From assembly GCA_026708325.1 (NCBI GenBank), contig JAPOVC010000014.1, forward strand, positions 124,001 through 188,000: DNA of 64,000 nt, read 5' to 3'. Both the position numbers and the translations under genes were made by a program. The notes under the pieces were generated by a model that did not search any database, was not told the origin of the DNA, and saw nothing but the letters and a program-made list of their open reading frames with translations. The DNA is from Anaerolineaceae bacterium. GTDB taxonomy: Bacteria; Chloroflexota; Anaerolineae; Aggregatilineales; Phototrophicaceae. How positions within the stretch are numbered: position 1 is the stretch's first letter; every line of letters begins with the position of its first letter. Shown here in pieces: positions 27,471 through 36,849 of this stretch.

Positions 27471-29282
27471 ATGCTCAAGAGTATCAACTGCGGCGAGTTG
27501 CGGCCGGAGCATGACGGTCAGGAAGTCAGCCTGGCGGGCTGGGTGAATCGCTGGCGCGACCAGGGCGGCGTGATTTTCATCGACCTGCGCGACCGCTCCG
27601 GCATTTGCCAGGTCGTGGCGGAGATGGAAAGCGCGCCGGAAGCCCACGCACTGGCCAGCCAGGCGCGCAGTGAGTACGTGTTGCAGGCCTGCGGTCGAGT
27701 TCGTATTCGGCCCGATGGCACTGCCAATCCCGAATTGGTCACTGGTGCCGTTGAAGTGCTCGCCAGCAGTCTGAAGTTGCTCAATCCCTCGAAGACGCCG
27801 CCCTTTTACATCAATCGAGAGGACAGCATTGACGAAAACGTGCGCATGAAGCATCGCTACCTTGATTTGCGTCGACCCAACATGCAGGCCAACCTGGTGC
27901 TGCGTCATCGCGCCGTCAAGTTCATTCGCGACTGGCTGGATGAGCGGGGCTTCGTGGAGATCGAGACTCCAATTCTGTTCAAGACGACTCCGGAGGGCGC
28001 GCGCGATTTTCTCGTTCCCAGCCGGATGCAACCAGGATGCTTTTACGCCTTGCCGCAGAGCCCCCAGCAACTCAAGCAAATGCTGATGGTGGCCGGTTTC
28101 GAGCGTTACTTCCAGATTGCCCGTTGCTTTCGCGATGAGGACTTGCGCGGTCAGCGTCAACCGGAGTTTACGCAACTGGACCTGGAGATGAGTTTCGTTG
28201 AGCGGGAAGACGTCATGGCTCTCAACGAAGAACTCATGACGGGCCTGGCGCAATCGGTCGCGCCGCAACGCCGACTGTTGCAAAGGCCTTTTCCGCGACT
28301 GAATTACCGGGACGCGATGGAACGTTTCGGCAGTGACAAGCCCGACCTCCGCTACGATCTCTGCGCCGTGGACGTCAGCCACATTGCAGGCAGCAGCGCC
28401 TTCCAGGTGTTTGTTGACAACGTCGCCGCCGGCAGACCGGTCAAGGTCATGCGCGTGCCGGGCATGGCGGCTGACATGAGCGGGACACGCCTGCGTGCCG
28501 TCGCCCGCGGCCTGGAAGATCTGGCGCGTTCCGCGGGCGGGAAAGGTCTGGCCTACATGGCGCTGGACGCGGACCCGCAGGGCGAAGTGAAGGGGCCCAT
28601 CGGCAAATTCTTCACCATTGATCAACAGCTGGCGCTATTCGATTGCGTCGGCGCGCAGCCGGGCGACCTGTTGCTCTTCATGTCTGACCGACGCGAGATC
28701 GTCCGGGACATCACGGATGTCTTGCGGCGACATCTGGCAAGCGAACTCGATCTGGCAGACCCCGGGGTGCTGGCCTTTTGCTGGGTCGTGGACTTCCCCC
28801 AGTTCCTGTGGGATGAGGAGGGACAGCGCTGGGATCCCTCCCAGCATCTCTTCACGATGCCCATGCCCGAAGACCTGCACTTGCTGGACAGCGATCCGGG
28901 CGCGGCGCGGGGCTCGCAATACGACTTGATTTGCAATGGCTTTGAAGTGGCCGGCGGCAGCATCCGTATTCACGATCGCGCCCTGCAGGAGAAGATTTTT
29001 CCGCTAATTGGCCAGGATATGGAGGAGGGGCGGGAGCAGTTTGGTCATATGCTGGACGCCTTCGAATTCGGGGTCCCGCCCCATGGTGGCATCGCCTGGG
29101 GCATAGACCGGGTCGTGGCCTTGCTCGCCGGCGAACCCAACATTCGCGAGGTCATCGCCTTTCCCAAATCGCAGACCGGGATGGACGTCATGTCGCAGAC
29201 GCCCTCGGTGGTGGCCGACGATCAACTGGCGGACTTGCACATTCGGCTGGATTTGCCGGAAGACGACGACGGCGCAGGCTAG
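27471..29282 (+). CDS. aspS: Aspartyl-tRNA synthetase (bacterial type)
   Basis: 603 residues. N-terminal OB-fold anticodon-binding domain (SLAGWVNRWRDQGGVIFIDL), class II motif 2 (FRDEDLRGQRQPEFTQLDLE), the bacterial GAD insertion domain in the middle, and motif 3 (GGIAWGIDRVVALLAG) near residue 545. ATG at 27471 follows GGGAGAGGCGG; a longer start at 27438 is less likely. It is monocistronic here, with a 4-base convergent overlap with the aquaporin gene. Whether it is discriminating for tRNA-Asp only, or also charges tRNA-Asn, cannot be decided from this window. Confidence 0.96.
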   Translation: MLKSINCGELRPEHDGQEVSLAGWVNRWRDQGGVIFIDLRDRSGICQVVAEMESAPEAHALASQARSEYVLQACGRVRIRPDGTANPELVTGAVEVLASSLKLLNPSKTPPFYINREDSIDENVRMKHRYLDLRRPNMQANLVLRHRAVKFIRDWLDERGFVEIETPILFKTTPEGARDFLVPSRMQPGCFYALPQSPQQLKQMLMVAGFERYFQIARCFRDEDLRGQRQPEFTQLDLEMSFVEREDVMALNEELMTGLAQSVAPQRRLLQRPFPRLNYRDAMERFGSDKPDLRYDLCAVDVSHIAGSSAFQVFVDNVAAGRPVKVMRVPGMAADMSGTRLRAVARGLEDLARSAGGKGLAYMALDADPQGEVKGPIGKFFTIDQQLALFDCVGAQPGDLLLFMSDRREIVRDITDVLRRHLASELDLADPGVLAFCWVVDFPQFLWDEEGQRWDPSQHLFTMPMPEDLHLLDSDPGAARGSQYDLICNGFEVAGGSIRIHDRALQEKIFPLIGQDMEEGREQFGHMLDAFEFGVPPHGGIAWGIDRVVALLAGEPNIREVIAFPKSQTGMDVMSQTPSVVADDQLADLHIRLDLPEDDDGAG

Positions 29283-29977
29283 TCCCCGTCGTCGCCCAGC
29301 ACGCGGGAGTGGAACCAGCCACCTACAATCCCGCCGCCAAAAATGCCCAGCAGATAGGCAGGGACGTAACTCAGGTCGCCCGCGATCAGGGCCGGGCCCA
29401 AAGTACGCGCAGGATTGAGTGACGCTCCGGTCAGGGCGCCGCCGGCGAGAATGCTCACGGCAAGTGTCAGGCCGATGGCCAGTCCGGCCATGTTGCCGGC
29501 CTTGCCGTAGACAGCAGCCTGATAGACCGCGCTGATGAGGAAAAAGGTCAGGATACCTTCAATCAACAACGCTTCTCCGATGTGATTTGCAGTGAGCGCG
29601 CCGGTCGTCTGACCGAAATTGAAGGCGTTTTCTCCCAGGAAGCCGGCCATGAATTCCGCGTTGCCGTGCGGCACGACGATGGAAATCACCCACCCCGCGA
29701 CAATTGCGCCGATGAACTGCATGAGCATGAAGCGGATTGTTTGACGGCGGTCCTGCTTGCCGCCCACGAAGAGACTCAGCGTCACGGCAGGGTTGAACTG
29801 GCCTCCGGAGATGTGGCCGTAGGTATAGATCAGGGCAGCCAGAACCAGTCCGTGGGCCAGCGCGGGAACGACAACCCCGAACAGGGGCGCGACCACGACG
29901 GCTCCGGAACCCACAAAAACCAGTACAAAGGTGCCAACCAGTTCGGCGAGGCTGGCGCGCGTCTGATCGTCGGACAT
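29279..29977 (-). CDS. MIP-family aquaporin or glycerol facilitator
   Basis: 232 residues with six predicted membrane helices and two half-helices carrying the NPA boxes: SGGQFNPAVT (about residue 56-65) and GASLNPARTLGPAL (about 183-196). It conducts water and possibly small neutral solutes. The second NPA is followed by Arg, the selectivity-filter residue. ATG at 29977 follows a purine-rich site (CACGGGGGGACAC). Confidence 0.93.
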   Translation of the reverse strand: MSDDQTRASLAELVGTFVLVFVGSGAVVVAPLFGVVVPALAHGLVLAALIYTYGHISGGQFNPAVTLSLFVGGKQDRRQTIRFMLMQFIGAIVAGWVISIVVPHGNAEFMAGFLGENAFNFGQTTGALTANHIGEALLIEGILTFFLISAVYQAAVYGKAGNMAGLAIGLTLAVSILAGGALTGASLNPARTLGPALIAGDLSYVPAYLLGIFGGGIVGGWFHSRVLGDDGD

Positions 29978-30009
29978 GTGTCCCCCCGTGGTCTCCTGTT
30001 AACCTGCGA

Positions 30010-30037
30010 ATTATGGCAGGCGCAAATGGCGTGTCAA
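30010..30037 (-). promoter_or_regulatory. Promoter of the aquaporin gene
   Basis: Minus-strand TTGACA (30037-30032), 16-base spacer, CATAAT (30015-30010), about 33 bases before the ATG at 29977. Close to consensus. Confidence 0.75.
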
Positions 30038-30285
30038 GCAATCGTCTGATTGCGCCGGGTCTGGAGGCATGGTATACAGAAACCGGGCCTGCCCTGTGCG
30101 TGATGGCGCCAAGACGTTTTGGGCCAACACCAGATTGATGGGGCGCAGGATGGAGTCGGGGAGTTCCTGACCAGGTCGGGAGCGAACCGGGGCCGAAAGC
30201 GCCCGCCCTGCGAATGCAGGTTCAAGGCAGCGCGCACACACGGCCGGGTGGGCCCGTTCGGCGATGACCTGAATACAGCGCCTGG
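30038..30285. other. Gap between the LCP gene and the aquaporin promoter
   Basis: Together with the promoter this leaves about 308 bases without a gene between 29977 and 30286. Short open frames here (for example 30034-30237 on the minus strand) look like noise: Arg/Pro/Cys-rich, no ribosome site. No terminator hairpin with a T tract was seen after the LCP stop. Confidence 0.4.
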
Positions 30286-31455
30286 CTAAACGCCGTAGCT
30301 GTTGCCGAAAACGTTGGTCAGCAATTCGCCCAGACGGTCGCGATTTGGAATAAGCACCTGCGCGCCTTCCGGCGTCGTGTAATCGATGGCGTAGCGATCG
30401 TCGATGACGCCCGTGTGGATCCTGTCGCCCGTGAGGTCCTTGAGGTAGAGCGCCAGTTGCAGGGCCTGCTCCAGCGACAGATTGGTGTAGAAGCCATCCT
30501 GCAACGCTGCCCACAGACCCGGCGACTGAATGATGAGTTCCGGCAGGTGAGCAGGGTCCAGCAGTTTGTCGCGAATGGCATACATGACGGCCTGTTGCCT
30601 CTCGGCGCGCTGGAAATCGTTGTCGCCATGGCGCGTGCGGGCGTACTTCAACGCCGTTTCGCCATCCAGCATTTGCAGACCGGCCGGGATATAGAATGGG
30701 CTGTAGCCAAAATTCATGTCGGGATAAAAGGGATCCCGGATGCTCTCCGGGACGTCCATTTCTATGCCCCCAATGGCATTTACCAGGTGGACAAAGCTGT
30801 TAAAATCGACTGCGAGATAGTCGTGGACCCGCATGCCGAGGTTGTATTCCACAGTTTGCATGGCCAGCAAGGGTCCTGAACCAGGCTGTCTTAACTCGCC
30901 GATCAACAGGGGCGTGTTGACGCGTTGCAAATGTTGAATTCCCGGCACTTCGACATAGAGATCACGCGGGATACTCAGAATTCCAAGGCTTTCCGTGCCC
31001 GGATCGATACTGGCCAGCATCATCGTGTCAGTGCGGTAGGCGAGACCGGATTCGCCGGGGCGGCGGTCAAGACCCATCACCAGCACCGTAAAGCGCGACG
31101 ATCCGTTCCAGGGGACGCGTTCGAAGCTGCGACCGTCACTCAGGATGACCTGTTCGGCAGTACCGTCTGTGCTTACGGAAAAGCCGTCGTCGCCAGTGCC
31201 GCCAAGGGCCTGGACGGCCACGGCCGTGGGCAGCACTTCCTGCGGCGCGCGCGTGACCCTGAGCAGCAGGGAGACCACCATGCTGAATACGACCACAGTG
31301 CCCAGCAAGGCCACCGAGACGACCACCCAGGCCCATTCGAAGCTGCGCCGCGAACGCACCCGTCGGCGGCGAGCCCGTTCACGAACACTGGAACCGCGAC
31401 CCTGGCGTGGCACACGCAGGGCCCCGGCGTTTCGCAGGGAGCCGTGCTCGCTCAT
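30286..31455 (-). CDS. LytR-CpsA-Psr (LCP) family cell-wall polymer ligase or regulator
   Basis: 389 residues. A short basic cytoplasmic tail (RRRRVRSRRS) precedes one membrane helix at about 40-65. The extracellular LCP domain has FTVLVMGLDRR, YRTDTMMLASID, LSIPRDLYVEV and the acidic/Arg-rich YARTRHGDNDFQRAERQQ. LCP enzymes attach phosphate-linked polymers to peptidoglycan or other surface acceptors. The start MSEHG at 31455 is chosen because AGGA lies just upstream; the frame runs back to 31503 without a better site. It is divergent from lipM. Confidence 0.88.
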   Translation of the reverse strand: MSEHGSLRNAGALRVPRQGRGSSVRERARRRRVRSRRSFEWAWVVVSVALLGTVVVFSMVVSLLLRVTRAPQEVLPTAVAVQALGGTGDDGFSVSTDGTAEQVILSDGRSFERVPWNGSSRFTVLVMGLDRRPGESGLAYRTDTMMLASIDPGTESLGILSIPRDLYVEVPGIQHLQRVNTPLLIGELRQPGSGPLLAMQTVEYNLGMRVHDYLAVDFNSFVHLVNAIGGIEMDVPESIRDPFYPDMNFGYSPFYIPAGLQMLDGETALKYARTRHGDNDFQRAERQQAVMYAIRDKLLDPAHLPELIIQSPGLWAALQDGFYTNLSLEQALQLALYLKDLTGDRIHTGVIDDRYAIDYTTPEGAQVLIPNRDRLGELLTNVFGNSYGV

Positions 31456-31490
31456 GGTCCTGGCAAGTTGAATTCCATTCCCGAAACAAA

Positions 31491-31519
31491 AGTATAGAAC
31501 CACTGAAGATATGCGTCAA
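31491..31519 (-). promoter_or_regulatory. LCP-gene promoter, overlapping the lipM start codon
   Basis: Minus-strand TTGACG (31519-31514), a 17-base spacer and TATACT (31496-31491). The -35 element lies inside the first codons of the divergent lipM-like gene. Confidence 0.7.
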
Positions 31520-32311
31520 TGGCGTCTGATTCAGGGCGGCCCGGCCACCGGCGCGCGCAACATGGCGGTTGACGAGGCCTTGCTGGTTGAAATGCTGGGG
31601 CGTCCCGTTCTTCGCTTCTACAACTGGAACCCGTACTGCCTATCCCTGGGATACGGCCAGCGCTGTTCTGTGGTACACAGGAAGCGTCTGGCCGAGCGGG
31701 GCTATTCACTGGTCCGCCGACCCAGCGGTGGCGGCGCCATCCTGCATGCGCAGGAAGTCACCTGGTGCCTTGTGTTGCCGGCCAATCATCCACTGGCAGC
31801 CGGGTCGATCGACGAAGGCTACCGACGCATCGCCGTCGTCATGCGGGAGGCCATGCAGTCGCTGGGCATCGCGGCATTTCTGCGCGAAGGGGATGCGTCG
31901 CCGCGTGCGCGGGCCGCCTGCTTTGAGGCTCCGGCCTGGCATGAACTGGTCGTCTACGGTCGCAAGTTACTGGGCTGCGCCCGCGTGCAACGAAGACACG
32001 CCTTGTTGCAGCATGGTTCACTGCCCCTGGCCGGCGACGTCGCTGCAATCTCCGCTCTGCTGGACTACCCGGATGCCCTGGCACGGGAGGAGGCAGCCCT
32101 GCGTCTGCGAAACCAGGCGATAACACTTGCCGACGCTTCGCAGGGGACAGCTGTTCGCGCAGGGCAGGTCACCCAGGCGATCGTTGACGCCTTTCGCGCC
32201 CGATACGACCTTGAATTCGTGGAATCGGGACTCACCACAGCCGAACAGGAACGCGCACAGGTCCTGGAAGCGGACCGCTATGGCAATCCGGACTGGGTGT
32301 GTCGCCGTTGA
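31511..32311 (+). CDS. lipM: Lipoate/octanoate transferase (LipM/LplA family)
   Basis: 266 residues. The biotin/lipoate ligase A fold is indicated by NMAVDEALL, RPSGGGAILH (acyl-binding loop) and GRKLLGCARVQR with its conserved Lys. A Cys precedes the Lys loop in CFEAPAWHELVVYGRK, matching the catalytic Cys of octanoyltransferase LipM and not the ATP-using LplA, so octanoyl transfer from acyl carrier protein to a lipoyl domain is the more likely role. LplA cannot be excluded without alignment. The first codons overlap the divergent LCP promoter. Confidence 0.75.
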   Translation: MRQWRLIQGGPATGARNMAVDEALLVEMLGRPVLRFYNWNPYCLSLGYGQRCSVVHRKRLAERGYSLVRRPSGGGAILHAQEVTWCLVLPANHPLAAGSIDEGYRRIAVVMREAMQSLGIAAFLREGDASPRARAACFEAPAWHELVVYGRKLLGCARVQRRHALLQHGSLPLAGDVAAISALLDYPDALAREEAALRLRNQAITLADASQGTAVRAGQVTQAIVDAFRARYDLEFVESGLTTAEQERAQVLEADRYGNPDWVCRR

Positions 32312-32399
32312 AACCCGCCGTTCCGGGAGGTGATTCGGCCCAGGACTCCGGGATGCCTGACAATACGCTGTAACCCCGGCGTTCGTCGCTCCAGGGGAG

Positions 32400-34712
32400 T
32401 CAGCCGCCTGCCAGCAGAGACTGCAGTCCGTCCTCGTCAAGCATGGGGATGTCCAGCTGCTCCGCCTTGCGCGCCTTGCTGCCCGGAGAAGCGCCAATGA
32501 TCACATAGTCTGTCTTGCGACTGACACTGCCGGTCACCTTGCCGCCAAGGGCCTCAATCCGCGACCGGGCCTCGCTGCGGGAAAGCGTGGATAAGGTCCC
32601 GGTGAGCACAAAGGTCAACCCTTCCAACAGGTTTTCCGTCGGGACGGCTGGCGCTGCGGGCTGCAGGCTGACGCCGGCGGCCGCCATTTTTGTCAGCAAC
32701 ATCTGATTGTGTTCGTCCGCAAACCAGGTGACGATATTCTGTGTCAGCACGGGTCCCAGCCCCTCAATGTTCAGCAGGGGCGCCGCGGCCTGCGACAGTC
32801 GCGCCATGGCAAGCGCCAGGTCGGAAAGGTCGGTGCCATCCTCCGGCAACAGGGGTTTGAGCACACGTTGCATACGGCCCGCAACCGCATCCGCTGGCGC
32901 GCCGACGAAGCGCGGCGCCAGTTCCACCAGCGGGTTGTCCAGATGTTTTTTTGCGCGTTGCCGGGTGGGTTCGTTCAGGTCCTGGATGACGGGCAGGGAA
33001 CGCAGCGCCGCAGCGAAACATTTCCTGGCTGCCTCCACTTCCGTCGACAGCTGAACAAGCGGGAGGAGCGCATTGTCCTCGCCGGTCCTGCTGCCTTCCA
33101 TGCCCTGCAATTCCGCCGCCAAAAGTCCCGCCACGGTTTCACCCACGCCGTCGATTCCCTGGGACGCCAGAATACGCTCCAGAGGCCGGGACATCGCGTC
33201 CCGGATGGCGGCCAGCAGGTTGTCCACCTTCGTTTCGCCGAAGCCTTCCAACTCCAGCAAGCACTCTCTCTTGTCCGCCAGGGTGAAGATGTCGGCGACG
33301 TCCTCAACCAGTCCATGTTCAATCAGGGTGCGAATGGTCTCCGGCCCCATGCCCTCGATATCCATTGCCCCGCGTGAAACGAAAAATTCGACCTGGCGAA
33401 AGACCCGTTCCGGACAGACGGGATTCACACAAAACCAGTCCACGGCCGCTTCGGGCCTTGCCACGGGCCGGTCGCACCAGGGACAGGTGGTTGGCGGCTT
33501 AATCGCCTCTTCGCTGCCGTCGCGCGCGGCGACCAGGGGGCCCACAACATAGGGGATGACGTCGCCGGAACGCTTGATGATGACCGTATCGCCACGCCGA
33601 ATGTCCAGCCTGGCCACCTGATCATAATTGTGAAGACTGGCGCTGGAGACGGTCACTCCGCCGACGAACACCGGCTCAAGGACCGCAGCAGGCGTGATCT
33701 TGCCGCTGCGCCCGACATTGACGGAGACATCCAGCAGACGCGTCGACGCTTCTTCCGCGGGAAATTTCCAGGCGATGGCGCCGCGCGGGTCTTTGCCGAC
33801 CACGCCCAGCTGCTGCGAGAGTTGCCTTTCATCGACCTTCACCACCAGGCCGTCGATCTGAAAGGGCAGGTCGTTGCGACGGCTTTCCCATCCGGGCAAC
33901 AGGTCAATCAATGCGCCGAGGCTTGCGCAAACCTGCACCTCCGGGGGCACCGGGAAACCCAGGTCTTCCAGAGTCTGTAACAAGCCGGACTGGCTGGCCA
34001 GGGCCATGTCTTCGGCCGCCATGACGTCGTACACAAAGGCACTGAGCGGGCGCGCGGCCGTGTTGCGCGAATCCTTTTGCTTGAGCGTGCCGGACGCCGT
34101 GTTGCGCGCATTGACGTAACGCGGCAGGTCCTGCGCTTCCTGCTCCCGGTTCAGTGCCTCAAAGTCCTGCTTGCGGAAAAAGACTTCGCCCCGCACGACC
34201 AGCAGGGGTGGCGCAGCCGGTCCATCCGCCGAGACGGGTATGCGCAAGGGAATGCTGCGGATCGTGCGGACGTTGGGCGTGACTTCATCGCCGGTCTCCC
34301 CGTCACCCCGGGTGGCGGCCCGGGTCAACACACCGTTTTCGTAAGTCAGGACGATGCTGAGACCGTCCAGTTTTGGCTCCAGCGTATAGCTCAGATCCGT
34401 TTCGGCCGGCAACAGGCGAAGATTACGTTGTTCCCAGGCGCGCAGGTCATCCGCATCAAAGGCATTGGCCAGGCTCAGCACGGGCGCAAGGTGGGATACC
34501 TTGCTGAAGTCGTCACTCAGGTCGCTGCCGGCCCGCTGCGTCGGCGAATCGGGCGTGATCAATTCGGGATACGCGCTTTCAATATCACGCAATTCTCGCA
34601 GCAGGCGGTCGTATTCGTCGTCACTCACTGTGGGTTCGTGTCGCACGTAGTAATGGTAGTTGTGTCGCTGCAGTTGCTCACGCAGTTCCGCCGCACGCGC
34701 TTTCTTGTTCAT
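32400..34712 (-). CDS. ligA: NAD-dependent DNA ligase LigA with an extra segment in the HhH region
   Basis: 770 residues, about 100 longer than the usual 670. Ia domain NYHYYVRHEP at the start, adenylation Lys114 in EPKLDGLS, the zinc finger TCPWCDRPV with FCVNPVCPE, the helix-hairpin-helix domain, and a C-terminal BRCT domain (LTFVLTGTLSTLSRSEARS). Between GVGETVAGLLAAEL and LNIEGLGPVL there are about 111 residues where E. coli-like ligases have about 16. The ATG at 34712 overlaps the polX stop (TGATG), so ligase and polymerase X are translationally coupled. It seals nicks in replication and repair. Confidence 0.95.
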   Translation of the reverse strand: MNKKARAAELREQLQRHNYHYYVRHEPTVSDDEYDRLLRELRDIESAYPELITPDSPTQRAGSDLSDDFSKVSHLAPVLSLANAFDADDLRAWEQRNLRLLPAETDLSYTLEPKLDGLSIVLTYENGVLTRAATRGDGETGDEVTPNVRTIRSIPLRIPVSADGPAAPPLLVVRGEVFFRKQDFEALNREQEAQDLPRYVNARNTASGTLKQKDSRNTAARPLSAFVYDVMAAEDMALASQSGLLQTLEDLGFPVPPEVQVCASLGALIDLLPGWESRRNDLPFQIDGLVVKVDERQLSQQLGVVGKDPRGAIAWKFPAEEASTRLLDVSVNVGRSGKITPAAVLEPVFVGGVTVSSASLHNYDQVARLDIRRGDTVIIKRSGDVIPYVVGPLVAARDGSEEAIKPPTTCPWCDRPVARPEAAVDWFCVNPVCPERVFRQVEFFVSRGAMDIEGMGPETIRTLIEHGLVEDVADIFTLADKRECLLELEGFGETKVDNLLAAIRDAMSRPLERILASQGIDGVGETVAGLLAAELQGMEGSRTGEDNALLPLVQLSTEVEAARKCFAAALRSLPVIQDLNEPTRQRAKKHLDNPLVELAPRFVGAPADAVAGRMQRVLKPLLPEDGTDLSDLALAMARLSQAAAPLLNIEGLGPVLTQNIVTWFADEHNQMLLTKMAAAGVSLQPAAPAVPTENLLEGLTFVLTGTLSTLSRSEARSRIEALGGKVTGSVSRKTDYVIIGASPGSKARKAEQLDIPMLDEDGLQSLLAGG

Positions 34713-36463
34713 CAGAACTTGCGTTCCACCCATGCCAACAGTCGATCCTGCGGCCAGGCATTGATCACGTTTTCCGCCTGAACCCAGCCCCGACGCGCGG
34801 TAAGGATGCCGAAGGGCAAGAGGTCCATCCCGGCCGCGTCATGGGCGTCGCTGTTGATTGAAAGCGGAATACCCAGTTCGACGGCGCGGCGCGCGTAGTG
34901 GGCCTCCAGATCGAGACGCTGGGGATTGGCATTGATCTCCAGCGCCGTGCCCGTGCGGGCAGCGGCCTCAAACACGGCATCCATGTCCAGGTCCGCCGGC
35001 GGGCGTTTTTCAATCAATTGGCCGTGTGGGTGGCCTATCAGGTCAACATGCGGATTCTCGATGGCATTGAGCAGGCGCCGGGTGATGACGCTGCGTTCCT
35101 GACGCAGGCTGTAGTGCAGCGAGGCGATGACGAAATCCAGTTGCGACAGCACCTCGTCGGGATAGTCGAGCGTTCCGTCGGCGCGAATGTCCATCTCCAC
35201 GCCATGCAGCACGCGCATATCGGCGAACTCCCGGTCAACAGCGCGCACTTCCAGCTGTTGCCGCAGCAAACGCCCGGCATCCAGGCCGTTGGCGATGGCG
35301 GAGTATTGCGAATGGTCGGTGATGACCACTGTTTTTCGGCCCTTCGCGCGGGCGGCGCCGACCATGGCGCGGATGTCCTCGCGGCCATCGCTCCAGGTGC
35401 TGTGCATGTGCAGATCGGCCTGCAGGTCGTCCAGAACAATGAGCTCGGGCAACCCGCCGGCATCGGCCGCCTCGAATTCGCCGGCATCCTCGCGCAATTC
35501 CGGCGCTATGAACGGCAGCCCAAGTCTTTCGTAGAGTTCCTCTTCGCTGGCGCAAAGGACATGATTTGCCTCCTCATCAAGCGGTGATCCGTCCGCGCCC
35601 ACCGGCCGCAGGGCGTGCTCGTTAAGGCTGAATCCCAGGCGCAGGGCCCGTTCCCGCAAACGCACGTTGTGCGCCTGGCTACCAGTGAAGTAGGAGAGCG
35701 CGGTTCCCATACGCGCTTCCGCCAGAACCCGCAAGTCCACTTGCAGACCGCTGTGCAACTCCACCGAGGATTTGGTCGGTCCGTGGCCCAGGATCCGCGC
35801 CACCTGGGGCATCGCAACGAAAGCGTCCATGAGGGGCGCCGCCTCGTCGCTGGCCACCAGCAGGTCAACGTCGCCGATGGTGGGTCGCCCCCGGCGGATG
35901 CTGCCGGCGACGTAGCCGCGTTCGGCCTGGGGCAAGGCCAGCAGGGATTCCAGAAGTTCCTGGGCCGCCGGCAAGGCGACACCCAGGGGCGTGCGCCCTG
36001 TTTTCCGCGCAAGGGCGGCGATGCCCTCCAGAATCCTCTGTTCGCTTTTGGCGCCCATGCCCTTGAGCGGCCGCAACAGGCCGGCCTCGGCCGCTTCTTC
36101 CAGGGCCTCCAGCGTCGTGATGTCCATTTCGTCCCAGAACAGACGCGCCTTTTTCGGCCCCACGCCGTTGACGTGCATGACGCGCACCAGGCCGGGCGGT
36201 ATCTCGGTCGCCAGGCGCGTGTAGAATTCCAGTTCGCCGGTCTCAAGCATCTCGTCAATCTTGTCCGCCAGGGTCTGGCCGATGCCCGGCAGGTCCGTAA
36301 GGCCGCCCTCGGCGGAGATGGCGCGCAGGTCTCGCGGCAACTCTCGTATGGTCTCCGCAGCGCGGCGATAGGAGAGCACGCGATGAATCACGTCACCGCG
36401 AATCTGCAGCATGTCGGCGACGGTCTCGAATGTCTCTGCGATTTCCCGGTTGGTTCTTGCCAT
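34712..36463 (-). CDS. polX: DNA polymerase/3'-5' exonuclease PolX
   Basis: 583 residues, standard for bacterial PolX. The N-terminal HhH/8-kDa region has LPGIGQTLADKID; the polymerase X palm has GSIRRGRPTIGDVDLLV (catalytic Asp pair) and QVDLRVL; the C-terminal PHP domain has DLHMHSTWSDG, ITDHSQ and INSDAHD for metal binding and exonuclease activity. It fills short gaps in base excision repair. ATG at 36463; a longer frame to 36691 would run into the divergent trp leader. It is paired with ligA directly downstream, a sensible gap-fill and seal unit. Confidence 0.95.
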   Translation of the reverse strand: MARTNREIAETFETVADMLQIRGDVIHRVLSYRRAAETIRELPRDLRAISAEGGLTDLPGIGQTLADKIDEMLETGELEFYTRLATEIPPGLVRVMHVNGVGPKKARLFWDEMDITTLEALEEAAEAGLLRPLKGMGAKSEQRILEGIAALARKTGRTPLGVALPAAQELLESLLALPQAERGYVAGSIRRGRPTIGDVDLLVASDEAAPLMDAFVAMPQVARILGHGPTKSSVELHSGLQVDLRVLAEARMGTALSYFTGSQAHNVRLRERALRLGFSLNEHALRPVGADGSPLDEEANHVLCASEEELYERLGLPFIAPELREDAGEFEAADAGGLPELIVLDDLQADLHMHSTWSDGREDIRAMVGAARAKGRKTVVITDHSQYSAIANGLDAGRLLRQQLEVRAVDREFADMRVLHGVEMDIRADGTLDYPDEVLSQLDFVIASLHYSLRQERSVITRRLLNAIENPHVDLIGHPHGQLIEKRPPADLDMDAVFEAAARTGTALEINANPQRLDLEAHYARRAVELGIPLSINSDAHDAAGMDLLPFGILTARRGWVQAENVINAWPQDRLLAWVERKF

Positions 36464-36515
36464 GGCATTCCATCCGTTATCTGAATGCAAAGTATAACTG
36501 ATGCGCAGAGACCGC

Positions 36516-36544
36516 TTGACAGTCCTGTCAGGCCAGGTTATTCT
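36516..36544 (+). promoter_or_regulatory. Promoter of the trp operon
   Basis: Perfect TTGACA (36516-36521), 17-base spacer, TATTCT (36539-36544). Predicted start at about 36551, just before the T-box leader. Confidence 0.8.
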
Positions 36545-36576
36545 GCCCGCAATTACATAGCCTGTATAAAGACTAC

Positions 36577-36840
36577 GATCCGGAAGAGTAGGTACCAAAG
36601 CGGGTTTCAGAGAGTCGCCGGCAGCTGTAAAGGCGGCAACAGCGCTGGTATCGAATGGGCCGGGGAGTCGCCCCGACGAGGGCAGGGCCATTAGTCGGGG
36701 ACGGAGAGCGCACCGTTATCATGGCGCAGGGTATCGGCCAGTTGGCCCGTACCCATGAGTGCCTGCCGACGGCAGGAACGAGGGTGGCACCGCGGGAATC
36801 CCTTCCCGTCCCTGGAGGACGAAGGGGTTCTTTTTTTGTG
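36577..36840 (+). promoter_or_regulatory. T-box riboswitch, tRNA-Trp specific, in the trpE leader
   Basis: Stem I is visible. CCGG (36580-83) pairs with CCGG (36660-63); AGTA (36587-90) faces GAA (36653-55) as the S-turn; GGTACC..GCG (36591 onward) pairs with CGC.GGTATC; and AGAGAG lies in the distal arm. The specifier after GAA is TGG at 36656-36658, the Trp codon, followed by a purine as usual. The hallmark T-box AGGGTGGCACCGCGG is at 36781-36795; its TGGC would pair with the GCCA end of tRNA-Trp (discriminator G). A terminator follows. Uncharged tRNA-Trp would favour the antiterminator and switch on trp genes. Exact stem II/III boundaries were not folded. Confidence 0.93.
36796..36837 (+). 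terminator. Rho-independent terminator of the trp T-box
   Basis: 5' arm GAATCCCTTCCCGTCC (two bases bulged) pairs with GGACGAAGGGGTTC (36817-36830), followed by seven T. Its 5' arm begins at the end of the T-box motif, so it is mutually exclusive with the antiterminator. Confidence 0.92.
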
Positions 36841-36849
36841 GAGGTCACC

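Noticed and set aside
30034..30237. 67-residue open frame upstream of the aquaporin gene
   Set aside because: Arg/Pro/Cys-rich, no ribosome site, and it overlaps the aquaporin promoter; likely chance.
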